This document shows positions 30,418 to 39,073 of a stretch of 64,000 nt of DNA, in pieces (the stretch's first letter is position 1; every line of letters starts with the position of its first letter). The stretch is taken from NCBI RefSeq assembly GCF_900067135.1, contig NZ_FJUR01000001.1, forward strand, positions 186,001 to 250,000, written 5' to 3'. Under the pieces are notes generated by a model that did not search any database, had not been told where the DNA came from, and saw only the letters and a program-made list of their open reading frames with translations. The stretch comes from Rhizobium sp. 9140. Its GTDB lineage: Bacteria > Pseudomonadota > Alphaproteobacteria > Rhizobiales > Rhizobiaceae. Position numbers and translations under genes: made by a program.

Positions 30418-31236
30418 ATGACGAGACCCGCAGCGCGTTGGGCGGACAACGATCCGGGCTTAGCCCCTTCCGCACGCGCCGGCTGGATTGCCGTTCTGCC
30501 GCTGGGTGCGCATGAGCAGCATGGGCCGCACCTGCCGTTCGAGACCGACACGCTGATCGCCGACGGCGTTGTGAAACGTCTCGTCGCGGCGGGTGGCGAT
30601 CTGCCGGTCACCTTCCTTCCGACGGAACCGGTAGGCTACTCGATCGAGCATATGGATGTCGCGGGAACAAAGACACTGACCTACCACGAAGCCGTCGAGC
30701 GATGGCTCGGCATTGCCGAGCACCTTCGGGCGCAGGGCATCCGCAAATTCGTCATGCTTAACGCCCATGGTGGCAATGCCCCTTTGATGACCATCGTCGC
30801 GACGGAAGCCCGGGTGCGCTACGACATGCTGGCCGTTGCCACCAGCTGGACCCGGTTTGGCCAGCCCGAAGGCTGGATCGATCCCGTCGCCAAATCCATC
30901 GACATCCATGGTGGCGATATCGAAACCTCGGTCATGCTCGCCCTCCATCCCGACAAGGTCGATCGGTCGCGGGCAGAGGCCTTCTCCTCCCGCCAAAGCG
31001 AATGGCAGGCACAGTTCGCGCATCTCCGCGCTTATGGCCCCCACGCCTTTGGCTGGCGCATGCGCGACCTGAACCCCAAGGGCGCCGCTGGAAATGCCGC
31101 TGCGGCCACGGCCGAGCGGGGTGAACACCTGCTCGACTATGCAGTCTCCGGTCTGATCGCCCTCCTGTCGGATGTAGCTGCGTTCGATCTCACGCAGTTC
31201 GACGCCTCAGCGGACCAAAACTATGTAATGTTATAA
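30418..31236 (+). CDS. creatininase-family amidohydrolase
   Basis: This 272-residue metal-dependent amidohydrolase has the metal-binding blocks LGAHEQHGPHLPFETDT, NAHGGNAPL and HGGDIETS, all intact. Family members hydrolyse creatinine or related cyclic amides, or act in cofactor pathways; the substrate here is unknown. The ATG at 30418 has AGGAAAG upstream. It is divergent from the MarR gene and 130 bp upstream of cobW; a Zur-like half-site overlaps its stop codon. Confidence 0.87.
   Translation: MTRPAARWADNDPGLAPSARAGWIAVLPLGAHEQHGPHLPFETDTLIADGVVKRLVAAGGDLPVTFLPTEPVGYSIEHMDVAGTKTLTYHEAVERWLGIAEHLRAQGIRKFVMLNAHGGNAPLMTIVATEARVRYDMLAVATSWTRFGQPEGWIDPVAKSIDIHGGDIETSVMLALHPDKVDRSRAEAFSSRQSEWQAQFAHLRAYGPHAFGWRMRDLNPKGAAGNAAAATAERGEHLLDYAVSGLIALLSDVAAFDLTQFDASADQNYVML
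31225..31236 (+). promoter_or_regulatory. possible Zur-type half site before cobW
   Basis: GTAATGTTATAA resembles one half of alphaproteobacterial Zur boxes (consensus of the TGTTATAACA type). The second half is poor. It lies 131 bp before the cobW start, overlapping the end of the upstream gene. The call depends heavily on gene context. Confidence 0.3.
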
Positions 31237-31366
31237 AGGTTGGAATATGTGCGGCAGAGCATTTGCACTGCCGTGCGCCATCTCCTATATCACCCCGATA
31301 ATCCCGCGCATTGGCCGCCCTCCGGCGCGCCGGTGGGCATCCCTCCTCTGCCCCTCGAGGTTTCCC

Positions 31367-32470
31367 ATGTCCGAAGCACCAGTGTCCGAAGCAACCGTCC
31401 AGAAGCCAATCCCCGTCACCGTCCTTACCGGATACCTCGGCGCCGGCAAGACGACGCTGCTGAACCGCATCCTCTCGGAGAACCATGGTCGCAAATATGC
31501 GGTTATCGTCAATGAATTCGGCGAGATCGGCATCGACAACGATCTGATCGTCGAGTCGGACGAAGAAATCTACGAGATGAACAATGGCTGCGTCTGCTGC
31601 ACGGTGCGTGGCGACTTGATCCGCGTGGTCGAAGGCCTGATGAAGCGTCCCGGCCGCTTCGATGCAATCATCGTGGAAACGACGGGCCTCGCCGATCCTG
31701 TTCCGGTCGCCCAGACATTCTTCATGGATGACGACGTTCGCGCCAAGACGGAGCTGGACGCGGTCATCACGCTCGTGGACGCGAAGCACTTGCCGCTGCG
31801 CCTGAAGGACAGCCGCGAGGCCGAAGACCAGATTGCCTTCGCCGATGTCGTGCTCCTCAACAAGACCGACCTCGTCACGCCGGAAGAACTGGCGAAGGTC
31901 GAGGCGACGATCCGCGTCATCAACCCGTCGGCCCGCATCCATCGGACCCAGCGCTCGGAAATCGATCTCGCCAAGGTTCTCGATCAGGGCGCCTTCAACT
32001 TGGAGCGCGCGCTGGAGAACGAGCCGGACTTCCTCAAGCAGGACGATCATCACCACGACCACGATCATGCTTGCGGTCCCGATTGCGGTCACGATCACCA
32101 CCATCATCATGGCCACGATCACGGGCATGGTCATGACCACGCGCATGCCCCGTCCGACATTCACGACGTGACCGTGCAGTCGGTTTCGCTACGAGGCGGC
32201 GAGATGAACCCGGATCGATTCTTCCCCTGGATCCAGAAGATCACCCAGACGGACGGCCCGAACATTCTGCGTCTCAAGGGCATCATCGCCTTTGCGGGCG
32301 ACGCCGATCGCTACGTGGTGCAGGGCGTGCACATGATCATCGAGGGCGACCATCAGCGCCCGTGGAAGGACGGCGAGCCGCGCGAGAGCCGCCTTGTGTT
32401 CATCGGCCGCGATCTCGACCGCGAGAAGCTGGAACGCACCTTCCAGGCCTGCGCGGCAAAGCCGAACTGA
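31367..32470 (+). CDS. CobW/COG0523-family G3E GTPase, putative zinc chaperone
   Basis: This 367-residue GTPase has a P-loop GYLGAGKTT (residues 22-30), the metal-binding CxCC motif GCVCC (Cys75, Cys77, Cys78), the NKTD specificity motif and a C-terminal CobW_C domain. Between the domains (about residues 225-262) is a His/Asp-rich stretch with over a dozen histidines and a CGPDCGH element, likely a metal reservoir. COG0523 members with such linkers hand zinc, or sometimes cobalt or nickel, to client enzymes. The start at 31367 has GAGG upstream. It overlaps the WD40 gene (TGATG). The frame is open 120 bp earlier without similarity. Confidence 0.92.
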   Translation: MSEAPVSEATVQKPIPVTVLTGYLGAGKTTLLNRILSENHGRKYAVIVNEFGEIGIDNDLIVESDEEIYEMNNGCVCCTVRGDLIRVVEGLMKRPGRFDAIIVETTGLADPVPVAQTFFMDDDVRAKTELDAVITLVDAKHLPLRLKDSREAEDQIAFADVVLLNKTDLVTPEELAKVEATIRVINPSARIHRTQRSEIDLAKVLDQGAFNLERALENEPDFLKQDDHHHDHDHACGPDCGHDHHHHHGHDHGHGHDHAHAPSDIHDVTVQSVSLRGGEMNPDRFFPWIQKITQTDGPNILRLKGIIAFAGDADRYVVQGVHMIIEGDHQRPWKDGEPRESRLVFIGRDLDREKLERTFQACAAKPN

Positions 32471-33459
32471 TGCCGACAGTCGCCCCGCTCGATCTCGAAG
32501 CCCATGTCGTCGGCGTCGCCTATCTGGGCGACGTCCCCGTCTTTGCCGATGCCGCGGGTTTCGTACATCGTCTGGATGGCGGTCACGCGGTCACCCCTGC
32601 TCATGAAGGCCTGCTCGTTGCGCTGCGCGACGACGCGACCGACACGCTGCTGACCGGCGGCGAGGATGGCCGGGTTCTGCGCATCACGCGCGATGGCGCC
32701 GTGACCGAACTGGCGCACCAGCCGCGCAAATGGATCTCCAGGATCGCCGCCGGCCCGCAAGGCGCTGTCGCTTTCGCGAGCGGCAAGACGGCAACCGTGC
32801 GGCTGTCGGACGGCACAACGCGCGACTTTACCGAAGAGCGCACGGTCGAGGGCATCGCTTTCGCGCCGAAGGGGCTTCGCATTGCGCTCGCGCGCTATAA
32901 CGGCGTCTCCCTGCACTGGGTGGCGACATCGAGCCCGGCTATCGATCTCGACTGGAAGGGCGCGCATACAGGTGTGACGTTCTCGCCGGACGGGCGCTTC
33001 GTCGTCACCATGATGCAGGAAAACGCCCTGCATGGCTGGAAGCTGGACACCAAGCCCGGTGCGGAAGCACGGCACATGCGCATGAGTGGTTATCCGGCTA
33101 AGGTAAAGTCCTGGTCGTGGTCGACGCGCGGCAAATGGCTCGCATCCTCCGGCGCGCCGGCCGCCATCGTCTGGCCCTTCCAGTCCAAGGATGGCCCTAT
33201 GGGCAAGGCGCCGCTGGAACTCGGCACACGCGCCGACGTCATGGTCTCGCAGGTCGCCTGCCACCCGTCCGAAGAGGTCGCAGCCATCGGCTATTCCGAC
33301 GGCATGGTGCTCGCGGTTCGCTTTGCCGACAGCAAGGAAGTCCTCCTGCGCCGTCCCGGCAAGGGTGCAGTCAGCGCTTTCGCTTGGTCGAGATCCGGTC
33401 AGCAGCTGGCATTCGGAACGGAAGCTGGCGAAGCCGGCGTCATCGACCTCACCTCGTAG
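32470..33459 (+). CDS. WD40-repeat protein linked to cobW
   Basis: This 329-residue cytoplasmic protein is built of WD40-like beta-propeller blades (for example GVTFSPDGRFVVTMMQENALHGWKL and WSWSTRGKWLASSGAPAAIVWPF). It has no signal peptide. Its ATG overlaps the cobW stop, so the two are translationally coupled. The same pairing recurs in other alphaproteobacteria (recalled, not checked). Its role is unknown; a scaffold for the metal-chaperone client complex is a guess. Confidence 0.87.
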   Translation: MPTVAPLDLEAHVVGVAYLGDVPVFADAAGFVHRLDGGHAVTPAHEGLLVALRDDATDTLLTGGEDGRVLRITRDGAVTELAHQPRKWISRIAAGPQGAVAFASGKTATVRLSDGTTRDFTEERTVEGIAFAPKGLRIALARYNGVSLHWVATSSPAIDLDWKGAHTGVTFSPDGRFVVTMMQENALHGWKLDTKPGAEARHMRMSGYPAKVKSWSWSTRGKWLASSGAPAAIVWPFQSKDGPMGKAPLELGTRADVMVSQVACHPSEEVAAIGYSDGMVLAVRFADSKEVLLRRPGKGAVSAFAWSRSGQQLAFGTEAGEAGVIDLTS

Positions 33460-33564
33460 GCGCACAACCAGAAGCGCGCATAGGTTGTGTTTTTAGTTTA
33501 ATCGTATTTTAGATTGAATTAAAAATTTTGCATGTCTAACTTTCCGTTGAACCGGAGAAGCGAT
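33460..33564 (+). other. AT-rich spacer before the wall-hydrolase fusion gene
   Basis: The segment about 33484-33530 is strikingly AT-rich against this high-GC background and probably holds the promoter. Similar base composition can mark an insertion boundary, but I see no repeats or integrase here. Confidence 0.4.
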
Positions 33565-34923
33565 ATGCAGCAGATCATCGACGTCGCCCACAATGTCGGG
33601 CCTTATGCGCAGAAGCTTGCCGATCTCGGAGTCGTCTCCGTGATCCGCTATTACAATATCGGCAACAGCAGCAACCTGCCGTCAAAGTGCCTGACGAAGG
33701 CAGAACTTACGGCGATTCACGCAGCCGGCCTCACCGTGGCCGTCGTGTTTCAGGCCGGCGGTGGCGCGAACGGCAAGCTGGGCGATCTTTCCGACGCCAA
33801 TGGCACCCGCGACGCAAAACGCGCGTTGAAGCTTGCAGCGGAACTCGGTCAGCCGACCGGTTCCGGCATTTACTTCGCTGTCGATCACGATTATGTCGCG
33901 GCGGCCGATCTCGTTCAGATCGCAAACTACTTCGCCAAGGTCAAAGCCGAACTCGCCGGGCGTTACGTCCTCGGCGTCTACGGGTCAGGTCTCGTCGCCC
34001 GCAAACTCCATCACAAGGGTCTCGTCGATCTCATCTGGCTTTCCGGATCGCTCGGATGGACGGGCACGCGAAGCGCTTTGAAGGACGGTCTCTGGACCCT
34101 GTTCCAGAAAGACATGGAGCACGATCTGCCCTTCGGCGGCATCGACTATGACGGCAACGTCTTCAATTCTGCGGAGGCGAGTTTCGGCCAGTTCTCGGCC
34201 GACGGTCCCGTCGAGACCCCGCGCACCGTCGGCGCATCCGCCACCTTCTCCATCACCGCACGCGGCGGGCTCAACCTTCGGGCCGGCCCCGGCGAGACCT
34301 TCGGCGTCATCCAGAAGTATCCGCTCGACACGCTCGTGCGCGGCGTGAAGCAGACCGGCGACTGGACGCAGGTCGATATCCAGGGCGACGGCGCGTCGGA
34401 CGGCTACATGCACAGCTCCTATCTCAAGGCCGAGATCGGCGGCCTGCCGCTAGCCTTCACCGGCAGTGGGTCCCGGAAACCGATCGATATCGCCAATGCG
34501 GAACTTGCTTTGGGTGTCGCGGAGGTTCCCGGACCCGGCAACAACCCGCGGATCGTCATGTACCACGCAACCACCGAAGGCGGGAAAGCGCCCGACGAAA
34601 CCGCCTGGTGCTCTTCTTTCGTCAACTATTGCGTCGAGCAGGCCGGCATCAAGGGTACGGACAGCAAATGGGCACGGTCGTGGCATGATGAAAAATGGGG
34701 ACACGACGTAACCACGGCGCCCCAGCCAGGCGATATCGTCGTCTTCAGCCGGAAGGGTGAGAAGACCAACGGAGGACACGTCGCTTTCTTCCACTCGATG
34801 ACGGAAAGCGCCGTGACCTGCCTCGGCGGCAATCAGGGCGATCGCGTCAGCATCTCCACCTATCCGAAGGATGGGATCAAGGGTCCCTTCCACTACAAGC
34901 TTCTCTCCATCCGCCGCGCATGA
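33565..34923 (+). CDS. DUF1906 - SH3 - cysteine peptidase (CHAP/NlpC-like) fusion
   Basis: This 452-residue three-part protein has residues 1-205 resembling DUF1906 (Rv2525c-like, GH25-like barrel): QQIIDVAHNVGPYAQKLADL, IYFAVDHDY, VLGVYGSG. Residues about 227-292 are a bacterial SH3 domain (GGLNLRAGPGETFGVIQKYP). Residues about 308-452 are a TIGR02594-like cysteine peptidase with candidate catalytic residues Cys349 (TAWCSSFVNYC), His405 (GGHVAFFHS) and Asn423 (LGGNQGD). The architecture fits a peptidoglycan-degrading lysin, but no signal peptide, lipobox or membrane segment is present, so export is unexplained. The ATG at 33565 is preferred over 33532 because only it has GGAGA at proper distance. 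The 5' flank is markedly AT-rich. Confidence 0.8.
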   Translation: MQQIIDVAHNVGPYAQKLADLGVVSVIRYYNIGNSSNLPSKCLTKAELTAIHAAGLTVAVVFQAGGGANGKLGDLSDANGTRDAKRALKLAAELGQPTGSGIYFAVDHDYVAAADLVQIANYFAKVKAELAGRYVLGVYGSGLVARKLHHKGLVDLIWLSGSLGWTGTRSALKDGLWTLFQKDMEHDLPFGGIDYDGNVFNSAEASFGQFSADGPVETPRTVGASATFSITARGGLNLRAGPGETFGVIQKYPLDTLVRGVKQTGDWTQVDIQGDGASDGYMHSSYLKAEIGGLPLAFTGSGSRKPIDIANAELALGVAEVPGPGNNPRIVMYHATTEGGKAPDETAWCSSFVNYCVEQAGIKGTDSKWARSWHDEKWGHDVTTAPQPGDIVVFSRKGEKTNGGHVAFFHSMTESAVTCLGGNQGDRVSISTYPKDGIKGPFHYKLLSIRRA

Positions 34924-34980
34924 GGCCACCCACCGGTCGTTAAGATCCTTGCGATGCAGGACCGCAAGAATCTGTCCGCA

Positions 34981-36027
34981 TCACGCGCCCGCGGTCGAGA
35001 TGATCCGGGCGAGGAGATCGTGCAGATCGTCGCGATAGCCGGTTCGGGCGGATGGCGCGCCCTCATTGGAGGTCATGGCGACGGTTATCCCGAGGTTGGG
35101 CACGATGTAGAGCATCTGCCCGCCAAAGCCCCAGGCGAAGTGAACCTCACGCCCGCCGATCTCGCGGGTGAACCAGCCATAGCCGTAGCCATCGCCCGAG
35201 AAGCGCGACTGCGTGCGCACGGCCCAGGATTCCGCGACCCAATCCTCCGGCACCACCTGTCGGCCTTCTGGCGTTCGCCCGCCATTTCGATAGAGCTCGC
35301 CGAAGGCCAGAAGCGAGCGGGCGCTCATCGCCATCTGGTTGCCGCCGAGATAAATCCCCTGCGGGTCGCGTTCCCAGGCCCCGATGCGGAAGCCCTCGAC
35401 CGGCGCAAACCATTCGCGCGCCAGCGCCAGCGTCGATTTGCCCCCGACCTTCGTGAGAATGGCCGACAGAAGATGCGTCGATCCGGTGGAATAGAGCATC
35501 TGCCCCCCGGGTTCGTCCACGAAATCCGCCGCCAGCGCGAACCGGACCCAGTTACCGCTGGAAACCCAGCGCCCGTAATTCGGCCCCGACATCCGGTCGA
35601 GCCCCGCCTGCATGGAGAGGAGATTTCCGAGGGTGATCTTCGCCAACCGCGGATCGGGATTGGCCGGCAGGTCCCGCGACAGGATCGGCGCGATCGGCTG
35701 GTCCACGCCGGTCAGCAGCCCCTTCTCGATCGCAATCCCGACCATGGCGGAAATGATCGTCTTGGAGGCCGACTTGATATTGGTGCTGTCCGTCGTCTTG
35801 TTCGACCGGTAGCCCCGCTCGGCGACGATCTCTCCGTTGCGGGCGACGACGACCGTTTCCAGTGGCGAGAGACGGGCGGCGTCATTGAGGACGCTAGACA
35901 GCCGCGTCGTATCCAAGGAAGTCGTGACCGCAGTCGGAGCAACTGTCGATTGGGCCAGGGCTGGTGCGCAGACAAGAATGCCCGACAAAGCGAGCGCGAG
36001 GATGGATGTGGAGGAGATCGCTTTCAT
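34981..36027 (-). CDS. secreted serine hydrolase, class C beta-lactamase family
   Basis: This 348-residue protein has a signal peptide (basic start, hydrophobic LALALSGILVCAPALAQ, likely cleavage after AQ) and a penicillin-binding/beta-lactamase fold. The nucleophile motif SxxK is SASK (Ser86, Lys89), and YST near residue 168 fits the YxN-type position with Thr instead of Asn. WGFGGQ stands where the KTG-like motif is expected. It is more likely an esterase or D-amino-peptidase than a true beta-lactamase. It is expected in the periplasm. No clear Shine-Dalgarno site is seen. Confidence 0.85.
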   Translation of the reverse strand: MKAISSTSILALALSGILVCAPALAQSTVAPTAVTTSLDTTRLSSVLNDAARLSPLETVVVARNGEIVAERGYRSNKTTDSTNIKSASKTIISAMVGIAIEKGLLTGVDQPIAPILSRDLPANPDPRLAKITLGNLLSMQAGLDRMSGPNYGRWVSSGNWVRFALAADFVDEPGGQMLYSTGSTHLLSAILTKVGGKSTLALAREWFAPVEGFRIGAWERDPQGIYLGGNQMAMSARSLLAFGELYRNGGRTPEGRQVVPEDWVAESWAVRTQSRFSGDGYGYGWFTREIGGREVHFAWGFGGQMLYIVPNLGITVAMTSNEGAPSARTGYRDDLHDLLARIISTAGA

Positions 36028-36064
36028 GAGACCGAGGTAGGCATTCTCGGCCGTGCCGCAAGGT

Positions 36065-36102
36065 GGCGGCGCGTCACGCGCGCCGCCCTCACGTCAACGT
36101 GA
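36065..36102. other. tandem hairpins between serine hydrolase and glyoxalase-like genes
   Basis: GGCGGCGCG/CGCGCCGCC (36065-36087) and TCACGT/ACGTGA (36089-36102) are perfect inverted repeats just beyond the stop of the minus-strand glyoxalase-like gene. There is no T-tract, so this is a weak terminator candidate. Confidence 0.45.
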
Positions 36103-36106
36103 CGCC

Positions 36107-36556
36107 TCACCACAGCAATTCGACATGCGGCCTGCCGTCCGACGTCTTCGCAGCCGTTCGCCCGGACGCGTCGATCGTGCAGTGGACCCGCTTGCGGAAT
36201 GCCGAAAAGCTCTCGAAGGTCACGACATCGACAGGCTCGTCGAAATCGAGCGTCAACCGGTAGCGCCCAGCCTGCGCCGTCAGCGCCTGCACACCGAGAA
36301 CCTGCGCCTCGAACGGCTGGCCGAGATAGAAGCCGCGCACGCGCGAACCCAGTTGATAGGGATCGAGCGGCGGCCGGTTGCCAACGGCCGCATGAAGGGT
36401 ATTCCAGTCCCGGCAGCCATACTGCTCCGCGATCGTTTCCAGAGCATGGGAATGGGACATATCGATACCGCGCGCGGCAAAGGACGACCGCAGCCGCTTC
36501 GCCTGCTCCTTGAGCGCCTCAAGGCAGGGCAATGGGGTTGGTGACGATGATCGCAT
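36107..36556 (-). CDS. glyoxalase-superfamily protein
   Basis: This 149-residue protein has an N-terminal helical segment (PCLEALKEQAKRLRSSFAAR) and the motif HSHALETIAEQYGCRDWNTL, as in proteins annotated glyoxalase superfamily in alphaproteobacteria. No specific reaction can be named. The start at 36556 is supported by GGAGAGAT upstream; the open frame before it has no similarity. Confidence 0.72.
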   Translation of the reverse strand: MRSSSPTPLPCLEALKEQAKRLRSSFAARGIDMSHSHALETIAEQYGCRDWNTLHAAVGNRPPLDPYQLGSRVRGFYLGQPFEAQVLGVQALTAQAGRYRLTLDFDEPVDVVTFESFSAFRKRVHCTIDASGRTAAKTSDGRPHVELLW

Positions 36557-36777
36557 CGGGATCTCTCCAGCAATGGCATGCCGTGATATCCGTGGGGTCC
36601 GCATTGCCATCGGGAACATGCCGGGAGGGATGACCGAAAAGACTTTGAAAAGAGACTTCACCAAAGCCGGGACGGCTTGCGGACGGCCGGGGCTCTGACC
36701 CGTACCGCCGTATGCTAGATCAGGCTTGCCGCCAAGTCAAACGACCGCATCAGCGGCCGTTTGACGAAGAGATCCGT

Positions 36778-37371
36778 TCAGGCAACCTTCCGCATCGGCA
36801 TCGCCTGCGAGAGTTTGCGCCCGCTGGCAGTGAGCATGCCGGCGGCACCCTTCAGCCAGCCGTCCTTCAGCTCGAGGCCGAGGAAGCGATGGCGCTCGAA
36901 CGGGCCGGGCATGACGAGGTGCTGGGCATACTGCGCCTGGAAGCCGAAGCGCTCGTAATAGGGCGCATCGCCGACGAGCAGGATGGCGCCATGTCCCCGA
37001 AGCGTCGCTTCGCCGATCGCCGCACGCATCAGCGCGCCGCCGACACCCTTGCCCTCCTGCGCGGCATCGACCGCGAGCGGACCGAGAAGCAGCGCCGGAA
37101 TGGCGTGGCCCTCAGCGTCGACACCGGCATCGACGTTCCACAGGCGCACGGTGCCGATCACGTGACCATCGCAATCGCGCGCGACGAGCGCCAGACCTTC
37201 GGCCGGCACACGCCCGCGGCGAATCTGCTCCGACGATTTGCGGCGGCGGTTGACGCCCATGGCGCGATCGAGCAGTCGCTCGCGCGCAACGATGTCGCCG
37301 GGGTTCTCGGCGTCGATGGTGAAGGCATTCTGCGCGAAGAAGGCGCGGACAGAATCAAGAACAGCGGCCAT
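36778..37371 (-). CDS. GNAT-family N-acetyltransferase
   Basis: This 197-residue acetyltransferase has the acetyl-CoA loop LLLGPLAVDAAQEGKGVGGA and the motif YYERFGFQAQYAQHLVMPG. Close relatives are YhbS-like. The substrate is unknown. The start at 37371 has GGGAGG upstream. It lies downstream of the decarboxylase gene on the same strand, 111 bp apart, with a hairpin between them, so co-expression is possible but uncertain. Confidence 0.87.
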   Translation of the reverse strand: MAAVLDSVRAFFAQNAFTIDAENPGDIVARERLLDRAMGVNRRRKSSEQIRRGRVPAEGLALVARDCDGHVIGTVRLWNVDAGVDAEGHAIPALLLGPLAVDAAQEGKGVGGALMRAAIGEATLRGHGAILLVGDAPYYERFGFQAQYAQHLVMPGPFERHRFLGLELKDGWLKGAAGMLTASGRKLSQAMPMRKVA

Positions 37372-37430
37372 GGCAAGGCCTCCCGTACTCAAAACCGATT
37401 CAAACGGTATCGAAGGATCATTGTGAAGGT

Positions 37431-37454
37431 GCGGTTCCCGTATCCGGGAACCGC
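37431..37454 (-). other. hairpin between decarboxylase and GNAT genes
   Basis: GCGGTTCCCG and CGGGAACCGC form a perfect 10-bp stem with a 4-nt loop, 29 bp beyond the decarboxylase stop. No T-run follows on the minus strand. It may be a terminator of another type or an mRNA stabiliser. Confidence 0.5.
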
Positions 37455-37482
37455 AAGTTCCCATGGGAGGGAACCGGAAACG

Positions 37483-38616
37483 TCAGATGACGTAGGCCTT
37501 CAACGGGTCGAAGCCGTTGAAGGCGACGGCCGAGTAGGTCGTCGTGTAGGCACCGGTGCCTTCGATCAGAACCTCGTCGCCGATCGTGAGAGATACGGGC
37601 AGCGGGTACATGTTCTTCTCGTACATCACGTCGGCGGAATCGCAGGTCGGGCCGGCGAGTACGCAGGGCTCCATCTCGTCCGCGTCATGCGCGGTGCGGA
37701 TGGGGTAGCGGATCGCTTCGTCCATCGTTTCGGCGAGACCGCCGAACTTGCCGATGTCGAGGAAGACCCAGCGGTGGTTGTCATTGTCCGACTTCTTCGA
37801 AATCAGGATGACTTCCGCCTTGATGACACCCGCATTGCCCACCATGCCGCGACCCGGCTCGATGATCGTTTCCGGAAGCTGGTTGCCGAAGTGCTTGCGC
37901 AGCGCCGCATAGATGGCCTTGCCATAGGCTTCGGCCGAGGGAACGTCGCGCAGGTACTTGGTCGGAAAACCACCGCCCATGTTGACCATCTTCAGTTCGA
38001 TGCCCTGCTTGGCCAGCTGCACGAAAACGCGCTTGGCATCGGCAAGAGCCACGTCCCAGGCATCGACCTTGGTCATCTGCGAGCCGACATGGAACGAGAC
38101 GCCATGCGAGACGAGACCGAGCTGGTGCGCGTAGACGAGAACGTCGACGGCCATCTGGGGTACGCAGCCGAACTTGCGCGACAGCGGCCATTCCGCACCT
38201 TCGCCATCCGTCAGGACGCGGCAGAACACGCGGGCACCCGGAGCGGCGCGCGAAACCTTTTCGACTTCCTCATGGCTGTCGACCGCAAAGAGCGAAACGC
38301 CGAGCGCATGCGCACGAGCGATATCGCGTTCCTTCTTGATCGTGTTGCCGTAGGAGACGCGCGAAGGCGTTGCACCGGCATCCAGCGCCATTTCGATTTC
38401 AGCCACGCCGGCGCAATCGAAGTTGGAGCCGAGACCGGCGAGCAGGCGCAGGATTTCCGGCGAAGGATTGGCCTTGACGGCATAATAGATCGAGCTGTCC
38501 GGCATCGCGTGGCGGAAAGCCTTGAAATTGTCCCGGACGACATCGAGATCCACGACAAGGCAGGGGCCTTCCGGGCGACGGGTGTTCAGGAAGTCGATGA
38601 TGCGAGCAGTCGTCAT
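37483..38616 (-). CDS. odc2: type III PLP-dependent ornithine/lysine decarboxylase
   Basis: This fold-III (alanine-racemase-like) decarboxylase of 377 residues makes putrescine from ornithine or cadaverine from lysine. The PLP lysine is Lys48 in YYAVKANPSPEIL. The Gly-rich phosphate loop NMGGGFPTKY and EPGRGMVGNAG are present. Cys325 in AGPTCDSADV is the active-site cysteine contributed across the dimer. Rhizobial homologues are called Odc2 or lysine/ornithine decarboxylase. The gene is preceded by an untranslated leader of about 420 nt with strong secondary structure. Only a weak GGGAT site precedes the ATG. Confidence 0.92.
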   Translation of the reverse strand: MTTARIIDFLNTRRPEGPCLVVDLDVVRDNFKAFRHAMPDSSIYYAVKANPSPEILRLLAGLGSNFDCAGVAEIEMALDAGATPSRVSYGNTIKKERDIARAHALGVSLFAVDSHEEVEKVSRAAPGARVFCRVLTDGEGAEWPLSRKFGCVPQMAVDVLVYAHQLGLVSHGVSFHVGSQMTKVDAWDVALADAKRVFVQLAKQGIELKMVNMGGGFPTKYLRDVPSAEAYGKAIYAALRKHFGNQLPETIIEPGRGMVGNAGVIKAEVILISKKSDNDNHRWVFLDIGKFGGLAETMDEAIRYPIRTAHDADEMEPCVLAGPTCDSADVMYEKNMYPLPVSLTIGDEVLIEGTGAYTTTYSAVAFNGFDPLKAYVI

Positions 38617-39038
38617 GGTTTCAATCCCAATACGTTAGGCTTCACGATCAGCGAGGAAACCTCGCCGAGGTGTGAAGGACAAAGGGCGTACGGGTGCGCG
38701 TTCGGATACCAGCCGGTGGAGACCCCGGAATCCTAACATGCGCTCGTACAGCGCGAATTGTGGATGAAGCCCGCCGAGGCGTTCATCCGGCTTTGTCTGC
38801 CATAGATTGGAGGTTGGAACCTACCGCACGTCCGGCAATGAAGGTGTGCCTCTTCAGTAACCCCGGCTGATGGAAAGCCGGCAGAGAACAAAAAGGCCCG
38901 CACCGTCGTTGCTTCAAGATGTCCTCGCAATTCCGGTTGGCCGGAAAAACGACTGGAGCGGTTAGATCCAGGTACCTTACCGATTTCCTCACCAAACGAG
39001 GGATCGGCGGACACCCACAGGCACGTGCGACTTTGGGC
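38617..39038 (-). promoter_or_regulatory. structured 5' leader of decarboxylase gene, candidate speF-type RNA element
   Basis: The leader runs from the predicted start near 39038 to the ATG at 38616. Clear structures on the minus strand include a two-step hairpin at 38640-38677 (outer stem CTTCAC/GTGAAG, inner GCGAGG-TTT-CCTCGC) ending 24 nt before the start codon. A CCGGC/GCCGG stem lies near 38863-38882. A cis-regulatory motif named speF was reported upstream of ornithine decarboxylase genes of alphaproteobacteria and is of similar size. I infer identity from gene, position and length, not from alignment. Confidence 0.55.
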
Positions 39039-39044
39039 AAAGCG

Positions 39045-39073
39045 GAGATAAGAAAGATCACTGTCGTAATCAA
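39045..39073 (-). promoter_or_regulatory. sigma-70 type promoter of decarboxylase leader
   Basis: On the minus strand TTGATT (39068-39073) and TATCTC (39045-39050) are separated by exactly 17 bp. This would start transcription about 420 nt before the decarboxylase ATG. Confidence 0.55.

Noticed and set aside
33460..34923. genomic island around the wall-hydrolase gene
   Set aside because: Only an AT-rich flank is visible; no direct repeats, integrase or tRNA border supports an island.
36028..36106. possible T-less double terminator as a small RNA
   Set aside because: Only simple hairpins are visible; no promoter supports an independent RNA.
36712..38736. 674-aa plus-strand open frame
   Set aside because: It lies opposite the GNAT and decarboxylase genes, has the Arg/Asp/Ala-rich composition of antisense frames in GC-rich DNA, and shows no domain.
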